In this document: positions 34,124-42,773 of the stretch, piece after piece
How positions within the stretch are numbered: position 1 is the first letter of the stretch
Layout of the letters: every line of letters starts with the position of its first letter
Assembly (NCBI GenBank): GCA_964565775.1
Contig: CAZMGB010000015.1
Span: 30,764-94,763 of the forward strand
Direction of reading: 5' to 3'
DNA: 64,000 nt
Source of the DNA: CAZMGB01 sp964565775
GTDB lineage: Bacteria > Chloroflexota > Dehalococcoidia > DSTF01 > JALHUB01
Notes under the pieces: model-generated
What the model was told of the DNA's origin: nothing
What the model saw: the letters and a program-made list of their open reading frames with translations, nothing else
The model's database searches: none
Position numbers and translations under genes: made by a program

Positions 34124-34443
34124 CGGGCTGAGGAGTTTCCCTGCGCCGCCTCCCTCAGAATAGCGTTGTCCAACGACAGATCAGCCACAAGCTTCTTCAG
34201 CCGGGCATTCTCCCTCTCCAGTTCCTTGAACCTCCGGGCCTGGTCCAGCCGCAGTCCTCCGTACTCCTTGCGCCAGCGGTAGTACGTGTACTCAGCTATG
34301 CCGAGCTTCCTGCAGACCTCGGTTACCTTCATCCTCTTGGCCAGCTCTACTTCGGCCTCCCTGAGCTTATTGATGATCTGCTCCGGCGTATGACGCCTCT
34401 TGCCCACAGAAAGTGCCCCCTTTCTCCGGTCCAGAACCCACAT
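34120..34443 (-). CDS. IS3-family transposase OrfA
   Basis: 107 residues. RRHTPEQIINKLREAEVELA and VCRKLGIAEYTYYRWRKEYGG form the Tnp_1 (HTH) domain; the C-terminal leucine-zipper-like segment LKKLVADLSLDNAILREA is typical. It overlaps the beginning of orfB by 4 bases, the usual place for -1 frameshifting in IS3 elements. GTG at the SVGKRR segment may be the real start. Confidence 0.8.
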   Translation of the reverse strand: MWVLDRRKGALSVGKRRHTPEQIINKLREAEVELAKRMKVTEVCRKLGIAEYTYYRWRKEYGGLRLDQARRFKELERENARLKKLVADLSLDNAILREAAQGNSSAR

Positions 34444-34636
34444 ACACCAACATTGGGACTGGACTCGTTCATGGGGGCAAGGTCAGTTCCACCGCGGAAA
34501 CGTAGTGTGCACAACCTAGTCCGGCTTCGTCACCATTGCAAGAACATCGGCATGCACGTCCGGCAAGCACTTAATCTCCGATGGAAACAAGTTCGTCTTC
34601 CACCGGGAGGTTGTGTGACGTCGCCTTGTGCACAGT

Positions 34637-34867
34637 TCATTTGCCCCGCCTGGAGGGTGTGAGCCGCTCGATCCAACTCTTTGGCCGACTCCTCGCATTT
34701 CCCAGCCGGTCGTTGAACTCGCGAGAGGCCTCAATGACGATAGTCCTGCCCTTGACCTTATGCTTCACGGTCTGGGGGAGGTGACCCGAATAGGCCCGGA
34801 TCTCCGGGTACTGTATGTCGCCCTTGAAGTCGATGAGCAGCCGGTCCCCGTCCTGTGTGGTGGCCAC
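34637..34867 (-). CDS. Possible small protein of unknown function
   Basis: 76 residues from a GTG (ATTQDGDRLLIDFKGDIQYP, EIRAYSGHLPQTVKHKVKGR, TIVIEASREFNDRLG). The amino-acid composition is protein-like, but there is no clear ribosome site and I recognise no family. It directly follows the hairpin at 34877-34903. It may be a remnant in the IS-disturbed region. Confidence 0.3.
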   Translation of the reverse strand: MATTQDGDRLLIDFKGDIQYPEIRAYSGHLPQTVKHKVKGRTIVIEASREFNDRLGNARSRPKSWIERLTPSRRGK

Positions 34868-34876
34868 AAACCCACA

Positions 34877-34903
34877 TGGCGTTCGCGCTTTGCGCGAACG
34901 CCA
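34877..34903. terminator. Perfect 12-bp hairpin after the ttrA-like gene
   Basis: TGGCGTTCGCGC, loop TTT, GCGCGAACGCCA. It lies 30 bases beyond the stop of the ttrA-like gene. No T tract follows on either strand, so it may stabilise mRNA ends or act with Rho rather than as a classic intrinsic terminator. Confidence 0.55.
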
Positions 34904-34933
34904 TTGGCCGTGACCTCAGCAGCTCAACCCGGG

Positions 34934-37900
34934 CTACACCTTCACCAGGTTCACCCGCGTGTCGTAGAAGGAGGCGCTGCCGCCGATGGGGTCAGTAAGG
35001 CATGTGTTGGTGCTGTGGGAGTCGGCCTGCATAACCGCGTTGGGGCAGAGCCCCCTGCCGCGTCGTTCGTCCCCCTCGATGGTCTCACCATCGATGACAA
35101 CATCGCGGGCGCCGTAGGCCCAGTGCCCATAGTGCCAGGAGACGGCGACCACACCCGGACGCATTCCCTCCACAGTCCTGACCTTACCGGACACGGGCCT
35201 CTTGTCGCCGTTTCCTAGATCCCAGATCCCGTCAGGGTTGGAGCGGGAAACGAGCCTCACTTCATCATCATCGCCCAGGCCCAGGCGGTCCGCGTCCGCC
35301 TGATTCATGATGACGTGGTTCTCGGGCATCAGCGAGATGTTCGTCCAGTAGGTGGGGATGGTGCGGCTGTGGCCGCCGTGCATCTCCTTGAACGTGATAA
35401 GGGAGAACCCGTAGCCAGAATCGTCGAGCGGTTCGCCGTTGCTGTTCCGAATGGGCTCGGCGCGGGCGAGTCCGTCGAAGCGTTCGCCGGTGACGGCATC
35501 GCGGGCCTTCGCCACCTTTTCCACATAGAGATGGACGGGGCTGCCATACTTGTGGCCGAGGTAGTCCCCGTCGTAGGCCTTGTCGAACGCCTCAAAGCGG
35601 CCGCCGCGGTTGAGCATGGTAACCACATGCGGCCAGTGCTCCTCGCCCGTCGCGCTGATCCACTTCTGCTCATCGAACACGGCGCTCGGCAAATGGCGCC
35701 GCGCGTCCAGCAGGAGCTGCATCTCCTCCGGACCTGCCTCGGGGAGCTGATCGCCGTCGGGCTTGTCGCCCCAGGCGATATTGGCGGCCATCTTCAAGTA
35801 GTAGTCCTCCGGCCGGTCGAAGTCCGTGTTGGGGCCGAAGCCGCCCACACCGTACCCGGGCATGCCCAGCTCCTTGGCGATGGCGATGAGCACGGACTCG
35901 TAGGAGATGGGCATCTCCTCTCCGTCAATGTTCACCACCTCGGTTAGCGGGGAGGCGGCTGGCTGACGGAAAAGGCTGTTCTTGGTAGCCGGCTGAGGAT
36001 TGTCGTGGGGGGTGCCCCAGCGCTCCAGGTAGGTCAGGTCAGGGAAAATGTAGTCGCAGTACATGGAGGTCTCGCCGATCACGACATCGTCGGCGATGAC
36101 CAGCGGGATCTTCTGGGGGTCCGCCAGAGTCCTGACGGCGTCGGCGCCGAACGGGGCCGATAGGATGGGCGTGCCCTTATGGATGAACAGCGCCTTGATG
36201 GGGTACGGGTACCCGTCTCCAGCCGAGGGTATGATCTCCTGGTAGACGTTGCCGGAGAAGGGGTACCACTGACGCTGTGCCGGGAAGCCGCCGTCCCGGT
36301 CAAAGAGCGTGGACTCATCGTACTTGGATTTCTCCCGGGTCACGGCGACCCCAAAGCTGGCGATCTTCCCCGGGTGCAGCTCCTTAAGGTTATAAGGCTG
36401 ACCCTCCTTGTCGCCCGCCTCGTGCCAGTGGCCGCCGCCAGAGCCGATGCCGCCCTTCCAGTCGACGTTGCCGATAAGGAGGTTCAGGGTCATGACCGCT
36501 TGCTGGGCGTAGTAGCCGTTGGTGTGCTGAACGAGCCCCCGGTAGGTGTCGATACCGGCCTTCTTGTCGTGAGCCGTCAGTTCGTCGGCCAGCTCCTCGA
36601 TGTCGTGGACCTCGACGCCGGCGGCGTCGGCATACTCGTCGAGGCTCTTCTCCTGGGCCCGCTCCTTGAGGAGCGTGAAGACGCTCTTGACGGGGATGTC
36701 GTTGAAGACGGTATCCACCTCCAGGAGCCCGTGCTCCGCTTCGTCGTGGCGCTGGAGGCCGCTGTCCGTCATAACGACGAAGTAGTCGGGCTTCTCCTCG
36801 CCTTCGGCGGGCTCTGGCACCGGCAGGCCGATATCCTCGGCGCGCAGAAAGACCATTTCGTCGGTGCGCACCAGGTGGGTGGCGTCGCTGGAGGTAGTCT
36901 CGCCGTCGGCCTCGGCGGCCGACTGGTTGGCGTTCTCGAGGTAGCGCGCGTCGTAGCGCTCCGTTTCGATCATGCGGCGGATCATGCCCATGGCGAGGTC
37001 AGCGTCGGCGCCGGGCCTGACCGGCACCCACTTCCACGCCTTGGCGGCGGTCTTGCTGAGGCGCGGGTCGATGACCGCCACTTTCAGGCCCTTCTCCACC
37101 TGAGCGCGCGTAACCAGTTGAGCCATGGCGGTCGAGCCAAAGTTGGCCTCGAAGGCGCCGGTGCCCCAGAAGATGACGAACTCGGCATTCAGGAAGTCCG
37201 GCTTGAAGTGCTCCTTGCCTCCGCACATCATTTCCGTTGCGATGTGGTGGCTTTGCTCGCAGATGGTGGTGTGCTCGAAGAAGTTCACGGAGCCGAAGCC
37301 GTCGTTGAGCCAACGCTTGGCGAAGTCCTTGCGGCCGTGCTGGATGCGGCCGTTCATGATCACAAGCTGGTTGTTCTTCGGGCCGAGGTCCGGGTGGTCC
37401 GGGTCGATGAGGACGTCCAGGTGGGCGCTGTGCTTGGCCTTGAACTCCCCGACCGTCATCTCCTTCTTCCGAATGGCAGTCACATCCTCGGCCATGGCCT
37501 TGGCCACCTGGGCGTCGCGAAGGACGAAGATGTCCTTGAGGCCGAGCACAGGGCCCTCGCCGAAAAGGTCACCTCCGTTGGCGATCTCGTCGATGGCCTG
37601 CTGGAAGTCGACGGTCTGCCACCTGCCCCCGCCACGGGGCCCGGCCCTCTTCAGCACGCGGCGGACGCGGTAGGGATCGTAGTAGATCTGGACGCCCGCC
37701 TGGCCCTTGGGGCAGAGGTGGCCGTCCATGAGGGCCGCCTCCGCCGGAGGTGTGTCGTAGGCGGTGTTGGGCAGGAAGGTCTTGGCGGCAAAGGGGCTGC
37801 CATCAATCTTCGTCAGCACTCCGTCGAAGAACTTGGCCTTGATGGGGCAGCGGACGTGACAGCTGAGGCAGACGGTGTGGATGATGTTCTCCGGCTTGGC

Positions 37901-38089
37901 GAGCAAGTACTCCTCGGTGGGCGAGAGGTAACGTGCCTCGGCCCTGGTCGCCATGTTGAGCAACCAGGGGACCTGGGTGGCGGCCAGTGCGGAGCCGCCG
38001 ACCAGCGCTGAGGTCTTGATGAATCGCCGGCGCGTCACCGGCTCCCCAAGAGCGCCGCCGTTCTCTGGACTACGGTTCTCTTCGGACAC
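34934..38089 (-). CDS. Molybdopterin oxidoreductase catalytic subunit, tetrathionate reductase TtrA-like
   Basis: 1051 residues from a GTG with GGAGGAGGTG upstream. The Tat signal RRRFIKTSALVGGSALAA sends it outside. A [4Fe-4S] cluster is bound by Cys74, 77, 81 and 126 (CLSCHVRC, HLCPKGQAG). Cys277 in HTTICEQSHH is a candidate Mo/W ligand. The C-terminal dinucleotide-binding domain holds NHVIMNQADADRLGL. It is last in a B-C-A gene order, as in Salmonella ttrBCA, and the upstream sensor genes resemble TtrS/TtrR split into parts. Alternatives are polysulfide, thiosulfate or arsenate/selenate reductases of the same family; the substrate is not proven. Confidence 0.82.
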   Translation of the reverse strand: MSEENRSPENGGALGEPVTRRRFIKTSALVGGSALAATQVPWLLNMATRAEARYLSPTEEYLLAKPENIIHTVCLSCHVRCPIKAKFFDGVLTKIDGSPFAAKTFLPNTAYDTPPAEAALMDGHLCPKGQAGVQIYYDPYRVRRVLKRAGPRGGGRWQTVDFQQAIDEIANGGDLFGEGPVLGLKDIFVLRDAQVAKAMAEDVTAIRKKEMTVGEFKAKHSAHLDVLIDPDHPDLGPKNNQLVIMNGRIQHGRKDFAKRWLNDGFGSVNFFEHTTICEQSHHIATEMMCGGKEHFKPDFLNAEFVIFWGTGAFEANFGSTAMAQLVTRAQVEKGLKVAVIDPRLSKTAAKAWKWVPVRPGADADLAMGMIRRMIETERYDARYLENANQSAAEADGETTSSDATHLVRTDEMVFLRAEDIGLPVPEPAEGEEKPDYFVVMTDSGLQRHDEAEHGLLEVDTVFNDIPVKSVFTLLKERAQEKSLDEYADAAGVEVHDIEELADELTAHDKKAGIDTYRGLVQHTNGYYAQQAVMTLNLLIGNVDWKGGIGSGGGHWHEAGDKEGQPYNLKELHPGKIASFGVAVTREKSKYDESTLFDRDGGFPAQRQWYPFSGNVYQEIIPSAGDGYPYPIKALFIHKGTPILSAPFGADAVRTLADPQKIPLVIADDVVIGETSMYCDYIFPDLTYLERWGTPHDNPQPATKNSLFRQPAASPLTEVVNIDGEEMPISYESVLIAIAKELGMPGYGVGGFGPNTDFDRPEDYYLKMAANIAWGDKPDGDQLPEAGPEEMQLLLDARRHLPSAVFDEQKWISATGEEHWPHVVTMLNRGGRFEAFDKAYDGDYLGHKYGSPVHLYVEKVAKARDAVTGERFDGLARAEPIRNSNGEPLDDSGYGFSLITFKEMHGGHSRTIPTYWTNISLMPENHVIMNQADADRLGLGDDDEVRLVSRSNPDGIWDLGNGDKRPVSGKVRTVEGMRPGVVAVSWHYGHWAYGARDVVIDGETIEGDERRGRGLCPNAVMQADSHSTNTCLTDPIGGSASFYDTRVNLVKV

Positions 38090-38092
38090 GGC

Positions 38093-39433
38093 CTACACCT
38101 CCTCCGCCTCACGTCGCACCAGCGGCAGGGCGCGGTACCCAGCGAAGAACAGCCCCAGCACAACGGCGCCGACGAAGAAGACCAGCAGCCACTCCATGAC
38201 GCTGGGGAAGTACTCAAAGGTCAGATACGAGTCCTGGAAGGCCGTTCTCAGCCCCTCAAGCTCAGGAACTACGAGCCCGGGTATCACAATGTTGAGCCGG
38301 ACGGAGATGAAGGTCGTCGCTATGAGGAAGGCCGCCGCGCCAACCCAGGTGAGAGAGCGCGGTCGCAGAAACAGCAGCGTCGCCGGCACAATGACCCCCA
38401 GAAGGACGTGCAAAATCCAGAAGACCCAAAAGTAGTGGCCGAACAGCACCTGCATCCAGGGCTCCACGTGGGAAGGGATGCCGGCATAGACGCTGATGCT
38501 GCCCTCCGCCCACTCGACGATGGCATCGAAGACCAGCAGCGCCAGCGTGATGCGGCCGAGAGTGAACACCAGCTCCCGGTGCTGGGGCGAACCCCGCTCA
38601 GGCCACAGGGCGGCCACGATGAACGTCAGGAGGGCCCCGCCGGAGGCGAGGGCGCCCGAGAGGAAGAGAATGGGGTAAACGGTGGCGTTCCAGAAGGGAC
38701 GCGCACCCGCGACGCCGAACAGAGCGCCGACGCCGCCGTGAAAGGCCACCGCCAGAGGCACACCCATGGCGCCGAGCACTTGCAGAACTCGGCGGTCCCT
38801 GTCAACGGCGACGGCACTAGTCGAGCCCCGCTGGCTCAATACCTGGCCGACGATGGCGGGCAGGCTGCCGATGCCCTCGGGCGGAGGATCATCTTCCGCT
38901 TCTGCTGCTGGCTCAAGCGCAGGTGCGAAGAGCAGCGCCCGCCCGACGGCGCCCCGGAAGCCGGTGTCTCTTGCCCAGACAGCCAGGTCCGCCCTCATCG
39001 CGATCCACAGCTCAGCTACGATCAGGACAAGATAGGCGGTATAGAGCCAGACCATCCAGGCCATCATCGACGTCGGCCTTCCGTACACGTAGACGTACCA
39101 GAAGCGCTCCATGTGGCCGATGTCGAACCAGATGGAAAGTAGGGCGCCCAACAGCGTCACGGCCGCCGTGAACAAGGCGATCTTGCCCACCGGCTCCAGG
39201 CGGCGCATGCCGAAGACGTAGATGAGGCTCGACACCAGGAAGGTGCCTGCGGAGAGACCAACAAGGTAGATGTAGGTCGATACGCCGAGGCCCCACGGGA
39301 CATAGGTGCTGTATCCGGCCAGCTCGTGGCCCGTCGTCTGGCGCAGGGCCACGCCGACGAGGCCCGCCGCAAGGAGAGCGACCCACAGCACGCCCGCCGT
39401 GCCCAGGAGCAATCGATTTCTGGTTATCGCCAT
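38093..39433 (-). CDS. NrfD/PsrC/TtrC-family membrane quinol oxidase subunit
   Basis: 446 residues with 9-10 hydrophobic helices. The N-terminal WGLGVSTYIYLVGLSAGTFLVSSLIY is the conserved NrfD/PsrC segment, and the loop VWLYTAYLVLIVAELW belongs to the quinone site. A hydrophilic insertion (residues 175-205, Glu/Pro-rich) lies between helices. It transfers electrons from menaquinol to the Fe-S subunit. It sits 3 bases before the ttrA-like gene and 13 bases after the ttrB-like gene. Confidence 0.88.
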   Translation of the reverse strand: MAITRNRLLLGTAGVLWVALLAAGLVGVALRQTTGHELAGYSTYVPWGLGVSTYIYLVGLSAGTFLVSSLIYVFGMRRLEPVGKIALFTAAVTLLGALLSIWFDIGHMERFWYVYVYGRPTSMMAWMVWLYTAYLVLIVAELWIAMRADLAVWARDTGFRGAVGRALLFAPALEPAAEAEDDPPPEGIGSLPAIVGQVLSQRGSTSAVAVDRDRRVLQVLGAMGVPLAVAFHGGVGALFGVAGARPFWNATVYPILFLSGALASGGALLTFIVAALWPERGSPQHRELVFTLGRITLALLVFDAIVEWAEGSISVYAGIPSHVEPWMQVLFGHYFWVFWILHVLLGVIVPATLLFLRPRSLTWVGAAAFLIATTFISVRLNIVIPGLVVPELEGLRTAFQDSYLTFEYFPSVMEWLLVFFVGAVVLGLFFAGYRALPLVRREAEEV

Positions 39434-39446
39434 GGCCGCCCTCCTC

Positions 39447-40544
39447 CTATACCAGGTACCAGACCTTGGGCTCGGTGCCCTGCTCTTCCTTCAAGCGCAT
39501 GGCGTTGAGGTTGCCGATGAGCTCAGACACCAGGCTGTCCGGGTCGTTCTTGTCGCCGAAGAAGGTGGCGCCGCCCACGCAGGTCGTCACGCAGGCGGGA
39601 AGCATGCTCGCGTCCAGGCGATGGAGGCAGAACTGACACTTGCGGGTAACGCCCTCGACACCGCCCCGATCCCAGCTGTGGCCGTACTCGGGTGCTGGCG
39701 TCTCTTCATATGCCTGCCGCTCAGGCGTGTCGTCCGTGTAGTTGCTGCCGAAGTCGAAGGTGCGGGCGCTGTAGGGGCAGGCCGTGATGCAGTAGCGACA
39801 GCCGATGCAGCGGTTGTAGTTGATCTCGACGATCCCGTCAGGCCGCTTGTAGGTGGCGCCCACCGGGCACACCGGCACGCAAGGTGGTTCGTCGCACTGC
39901 ATGCAGGGTCGAGGCGTGAAGCGACGCGCCACCCGCGGATACTCTCCCAGCTCCTCGTCGAGGACCGGCCGGTAGACGACGCCCGGCGGCAGATGGTTCT
40001 CCGCCTTGCAGGCGATGGTGCAGGCCGAGCAGCCAATGCACTTGCGCAGGTCTATAACCATAGACCAGCGTCGCTCCTCGATGGGCTTATCAAGCGCCCG
40101 CCGCAGGTCGTCCTGCATGCGCGTCAAGATGTTCTCGAGCGGCCGCTCGTGCCTGAGCGACACGATAGGGGCCGGATTGGGTGCAGGCTCTCCGATTACG
40201 TCCGTACCCAGCGAGCGGGGGCTCATCGCCGTGCCGGGCGCGGTGAGAGTAGCTACCGCCGCCCTCGTTGCCTCGCCGTCCGCCAGGCCCGCTTCCGGCG
40301 CAGCGGCGCTCCTGGCCTCCTTCAAGAATGCCCGGCGCAGCCGCTCGGTCTCGCCTGGTGTCAAAGGCGAGCCATCGCCGCCTTTCGCCAGGGCGGAACG
40401 GACGCCGAGCGCGCCGACAAGGCTGGCAGCTGCCGCTGGGGTCGCCAGGCCAAGGGCGCGCAGGAACCGCCTGCGACCGAGGTGTTTGGCGCTACCTCGC
40501 TGCCCGTTCTTGCCGCCGTCGGCGCCACTATCTTTGGAGCCCAT
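39447..40544 (-). CDS. Four-cluster ferredoxin subunit, TtrB/PsrB-like
   Basis: 365 residues. The start chosen (ATG 40544) lies 8 bases after GAGGAG; ATG 40550 and a GTG at 40583 are alternatives. A Tat-like segment GRRRFLRALGLATPAAAASLVG is present. Four [4Fe-4S] motifs: CIGCSACTIACK, CMQCDEPPCVPVCPVG, CIGCRYCITACPYSA and CQFC...CVTTCVGGA. It passes electrons from the NrfD subunit to the molybdenum subunit. The ~100-residue Ala/Pro-rich segment between signal and first cluster is unusually long. Confidence 0.88.
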   Translation of the reverse strand: MGSKDSGADGGKNGQRGSAKHLGRRRFLRALGLATPAAAASLVGALGVRSALAKGGDGSPLTPGETERLRRAFLKEARSAAAPEAGLADGEATRAAVATLTAPGTAMSPRSLGTDVIGEPAPNPAPIVSLRHERPLENILTRMQDDLRRALDKPIEERRWSMVIDLRKCIGCSACTIACKAENHLPPGVVYRPVLDEELGEYPRVARRFTPRPCMQCDEPPCVPVCPVGATYKRPDGIVEINYNRCIGCRYCITACPYSARTFDFGSNYTDDTPERQAYEETPAPEYGHSWDRGGVEGVTRKCQFCLHRLDASMLPACVTTCVGGATFFGDKNDPDSLVSELIGNLNAMRLKEEQGTEPKVWYLV

Positions 40545-40731
40545 CGCCATCTCTCCTCGGAGGGGAGTCGTTCCTTCCGTCACAAACTAACTCTAGCGGT
40601 GCGTCGGGGACGCTGTCCATCGCCAGCAGGGGCGATAATTGGCCGCTCGTCTCCTGAGAGAAGAGGGATCTGCCTGGCGGAAAAGTAGGGATACGGACGG
40701 GGCAGGTATAGTGGATAAGCGGTGAGGAGCG

Positions 40732-41406
40732 CTAGGAGCGTTCGCTGGTGAGGAGGCCCTTTGCTAGGGCGTAGCGAACCAGCTCGGCGCGACCGCGAAG
40801 GCCCAGCTTGTCCATGATGTGAGCGCGGTGCGTCTCAACGGTGTTGACGCTTATAGAGAGGTGGTCAGCGATCTGCTGGCTGGTGTAGCCCTGGGCTACC
40901 AGCCGCAGAACCTCGGTCTCACGCGTGGTCAGCTCCTCGCCGGAGCCAGCGGACGGGGTGGACTCCGGCCGCTCCAGATATCGGTCGACGAGCACCTGCG
41001 TGAGAGAGGGATAGACGAAGGTCTCGCCGCGTTGGACGGCCCGGATCGCCGCCACCAGCTCTGTGTCGGCGGCCTTCTTAACGACGTAGCCCGACGCCCC
41101 GATCTGGAGGAACTGGCGCAGGTAAGCCTCGTCGTCGTGCATGGTGAGGACAAGCAGCTTTACGTCCGGGGCCTTGCGCTTGATCTCTCGGGCCGCCTCC
41201 AGCCCGCTCAGGCCCGGCATGGTAATGTCCAGCAGGACGACGTCGGGGCGGAGGGCGGCGGCCTTCTCTACGGTCTGCCACCCGTCACCGGCCTCGTCGA
41301 TCACGTGCATGTCTTCCTGGCCATCGAGGAGGAGGCGGAGGCCAGCGCGCATCACGGCGTGGTCGTCAGCTATGAGGATTCGAATCGGTTCCATGACCAT
41401 CGACAT
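40732..41406 (-). CDS. LuxR/NarL-family response regulator (TtrR-like)
   Basis: 224 residues. Receiver: acidic DDH at 14-16, phosphoacceptor Asp60 in VVLLDITMPG, Lys in YVVKKAADTE. The C-terminal LuxR helix-turn-helix has LTTRETEVLRLVAQGYTSQQIADHLSISVNTVETHR. It overlaps the kinase gene by 41 bases, or by 29 if the second Met-Glu start is used. About 190 bases separate it from the ttrB-like gene, which is the likely target promoter region. Confidence 0.92.
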   Translation of the reverse strand: MSMVMEPIRILIADDHAVMRAGLRLLLDGQEDMHVIDEAGDGWQTVEKAAALRPDVVLLDITMPGLSGLEAAREIKRKAPDVKLLVLTMHDDEAYLRQFLQIGASGYVVKKAADTELVAAIRAVQRGETFVYPSLTQVLVDRYLERPESTPSAGSGEELTTRETEVLRLVAQGYTSQQIADHLSISVNTVETHRAHIMDKLGLRGRAELVRYALAKGLLTSERS

Positions 41407-42760
41407 GGGTTGGTATCTCTACGAAAACGGCGGTGCCTGCGCCCGGCCGGGACTCAATTGTGAGGCGGCCGCCGAGGAGCGCCGCCCTTTCCTCCATGCC
41501 GAGAAGCCCCAGGCGGCGGCCTCTTGCCGCCGAGAGCTTCAGGGCCTCCGGATCGAAGCCACAGCCGTCATCTTCGACCACCACGACAGCGGTGCCATTG
41601 CGCTCCTCCAAGGTAATGCTGACGTTGCGGGCGGCGGCGTGCTTCGCCGTGTTCGTCAGCGCCTCCTGAACTATGCGGTAGACGGTGATTTCGTGCTGGA
41701 GGGGAAGGCGACGGTCGCGGACGGTGCCGGGGTGGAAGTCCACGTTGATCCCGTGCTTGCGAGCGTAGTCGTTGGCGTAGCGTTCCAGGGCCGCCACCAG
41801 CCCCAGGTCGTCCAGAGAGCTGGGCCGCAGGTCCAGAGAGAGGTCGTGCATGAGCTCGAGTGTGTCGGACGCAACGGCACGTAGCTCCGCCGCCTTCGCC
41901 CGAGCGCTCTCGCCCGCGGCCGTCTCCTGGAGGTGCTTGAGGCCGAGCATCAGGGACGTGAGGGCTTGGCCGGCCTCGTCATGGAGCTCACGCGCCACCC
42001 GTTTACGCTCCTCCTCCTGGGCGGAGATGACCTGCTCCAGGAGGTGGCTACGGTCCTCTTCCTTTTCCTTGAGCTGCTGCGTCATGGTGTTGAAGGCGAC
42101 GGCGAGCCGGCCCACCTCATCTCGACTCTCGATCGCGACCTGCTGCGAAAGTTCGCCGCGGCCCACCGCGCGGGCCGCCTCAGCCAGACGGGCCAGCGGG
42201 CGAGTGAACACGGTGGCCAGGAGGAAGGCTATTGTGAGGCCGGCGAGGAGCACTCCGCCAGTGAGAGCCAACAAGGTGAAAGTGAGACGAGCCACCTGGG
42301 ACTGGGCGGGTTCTCTTGATATCCCCAGTCGGACAATTCCTGCCTTTCCCTTCAGAATGGGCATCGCCACGTCCAGCATCGGGCCCTCGCTGGTGTCCAG
42401 CTTCTTCACCGACGATAGCTGGCCTGGGGAGAGCGCGTTCGCCTCGCGCAGCCCCCTGGGAAGCCCGGCGGGGAAGGTGCTGGCCCTCACCGTTCCCTGG
42501 GGGTCTAGCACGACGATGTAGCGGATGTCGCTGTTCGTGGCCTGGACGCTGCTGATGTCACGGTAGAGGCTGTAGAGGTCATTCGTCAGCAGAGGCTCGG
42601 GGGCATGGGTTGCTATGCTGCCCGCGACGGCCGTGGCCCGCTTCTCTAGCTCATCCTGGGAGATGCCGGAAAGGGTCAGCCGGGCGTGTATGGTCCCGCC
42701 CAGGCCCAGGGCCAGGACCAGTCCGGCGATGGCTATCACGATCTTGAAGCGGAGCTCCAT
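41366..42760 (-). CDS. Membrane histidine kinase of the HisKA_3 type
   Basis: 464 residues. Helices at 7-28 and 159-186 flank a periplasmic sensor domain of about 130 residues that looks like a dCache/PAS variant. HAMP follows (about 186-240), then the dimerisation helix with His260 in RKRVARELHDEAGQAL, and the ATPase with IVQEALTNTAKHAAA and VVEDDGCGF. Transcribed after the PhnD-like lipoprotein (13 bases) and before the regulator. In known TtrS the binding protein is fused to the kinase; here the kinase retains its own sensor domain. Confidence 0.9.
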   Translation of the reverse strand: MELRFKIVIAIAGLVLALGLGGTIHARLTLSGISQDELEKRATAVAGSIATHAPEPLLTNDLYSLYRDISSVQATNSDIRYIVVLDPQGTVRASTFPAGLPRGLREANALSPGQLSSVKKLDTSEGPMLDVAMPILKGKAGIVRLGISREPAQSQVARLTFTLLALTGGVLLAGLTIAFLLATVFTRPLARLAEAARAVGRGELSQQVAIESRDEVGRLAVAFNTMTQQLKEKEEDRSHLLEQVISAQEEERKRVARELHDEAGQALTSLMLGLKHLQETAAGESARAKAAELRAVASDTLELMHDLSLDLRPSSLDDLGLVAALERYANDYARKHGINVDFHPGTVRDRRLPLQHEITVYRIVQEALTNTAKHAAARNVSITLEERNGTAVVVVEDDGCGFDPEALKLSAARGRRLGLLGMEERAALLGGRLTIESRPGAGTAVFVEIPTHVDGHGTDSNPHS

Positions 42761-42773
42761 AGCAGCCCTTGCG

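Larger units (their letters stand above)
33377..34470 (-). mobile_element. IS3-family insertion sequence, truncated and frameshifted
   Basis: Contains an orfA at 34120-34443 (HTPEQIINKLREAEVELAKR, helix-turn-helix, leucine-rich ERENARLKKLVADLSLDNAIL) and orfB with DDE motifs. OrfB is broken: 34123-33710 ends at MMTRMSDAAP, and the continuation RLLTVMDEYGRECLAI runs in another frame from 33713. The second Asp (SDNGPEFTA) and the Glu (SPSENGYIESFNSKLRDELL) are present. At VLCERW (about 33377) the sequence passes straight into the copA fragment, so the 3' end of the element is deleted. The right boundary is approximate. Confidence 0.82.

Noticed and set aside
36179..38011. 610-codon open frame on the plus strand
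   Set aside because: It is the antisense of the ttrA-like gene; the minus-strand protein has Tat signal, Fe-S cysteines and family motifs, while the plus-strand peptide is Val/Gly/Asp-rich with no domains.
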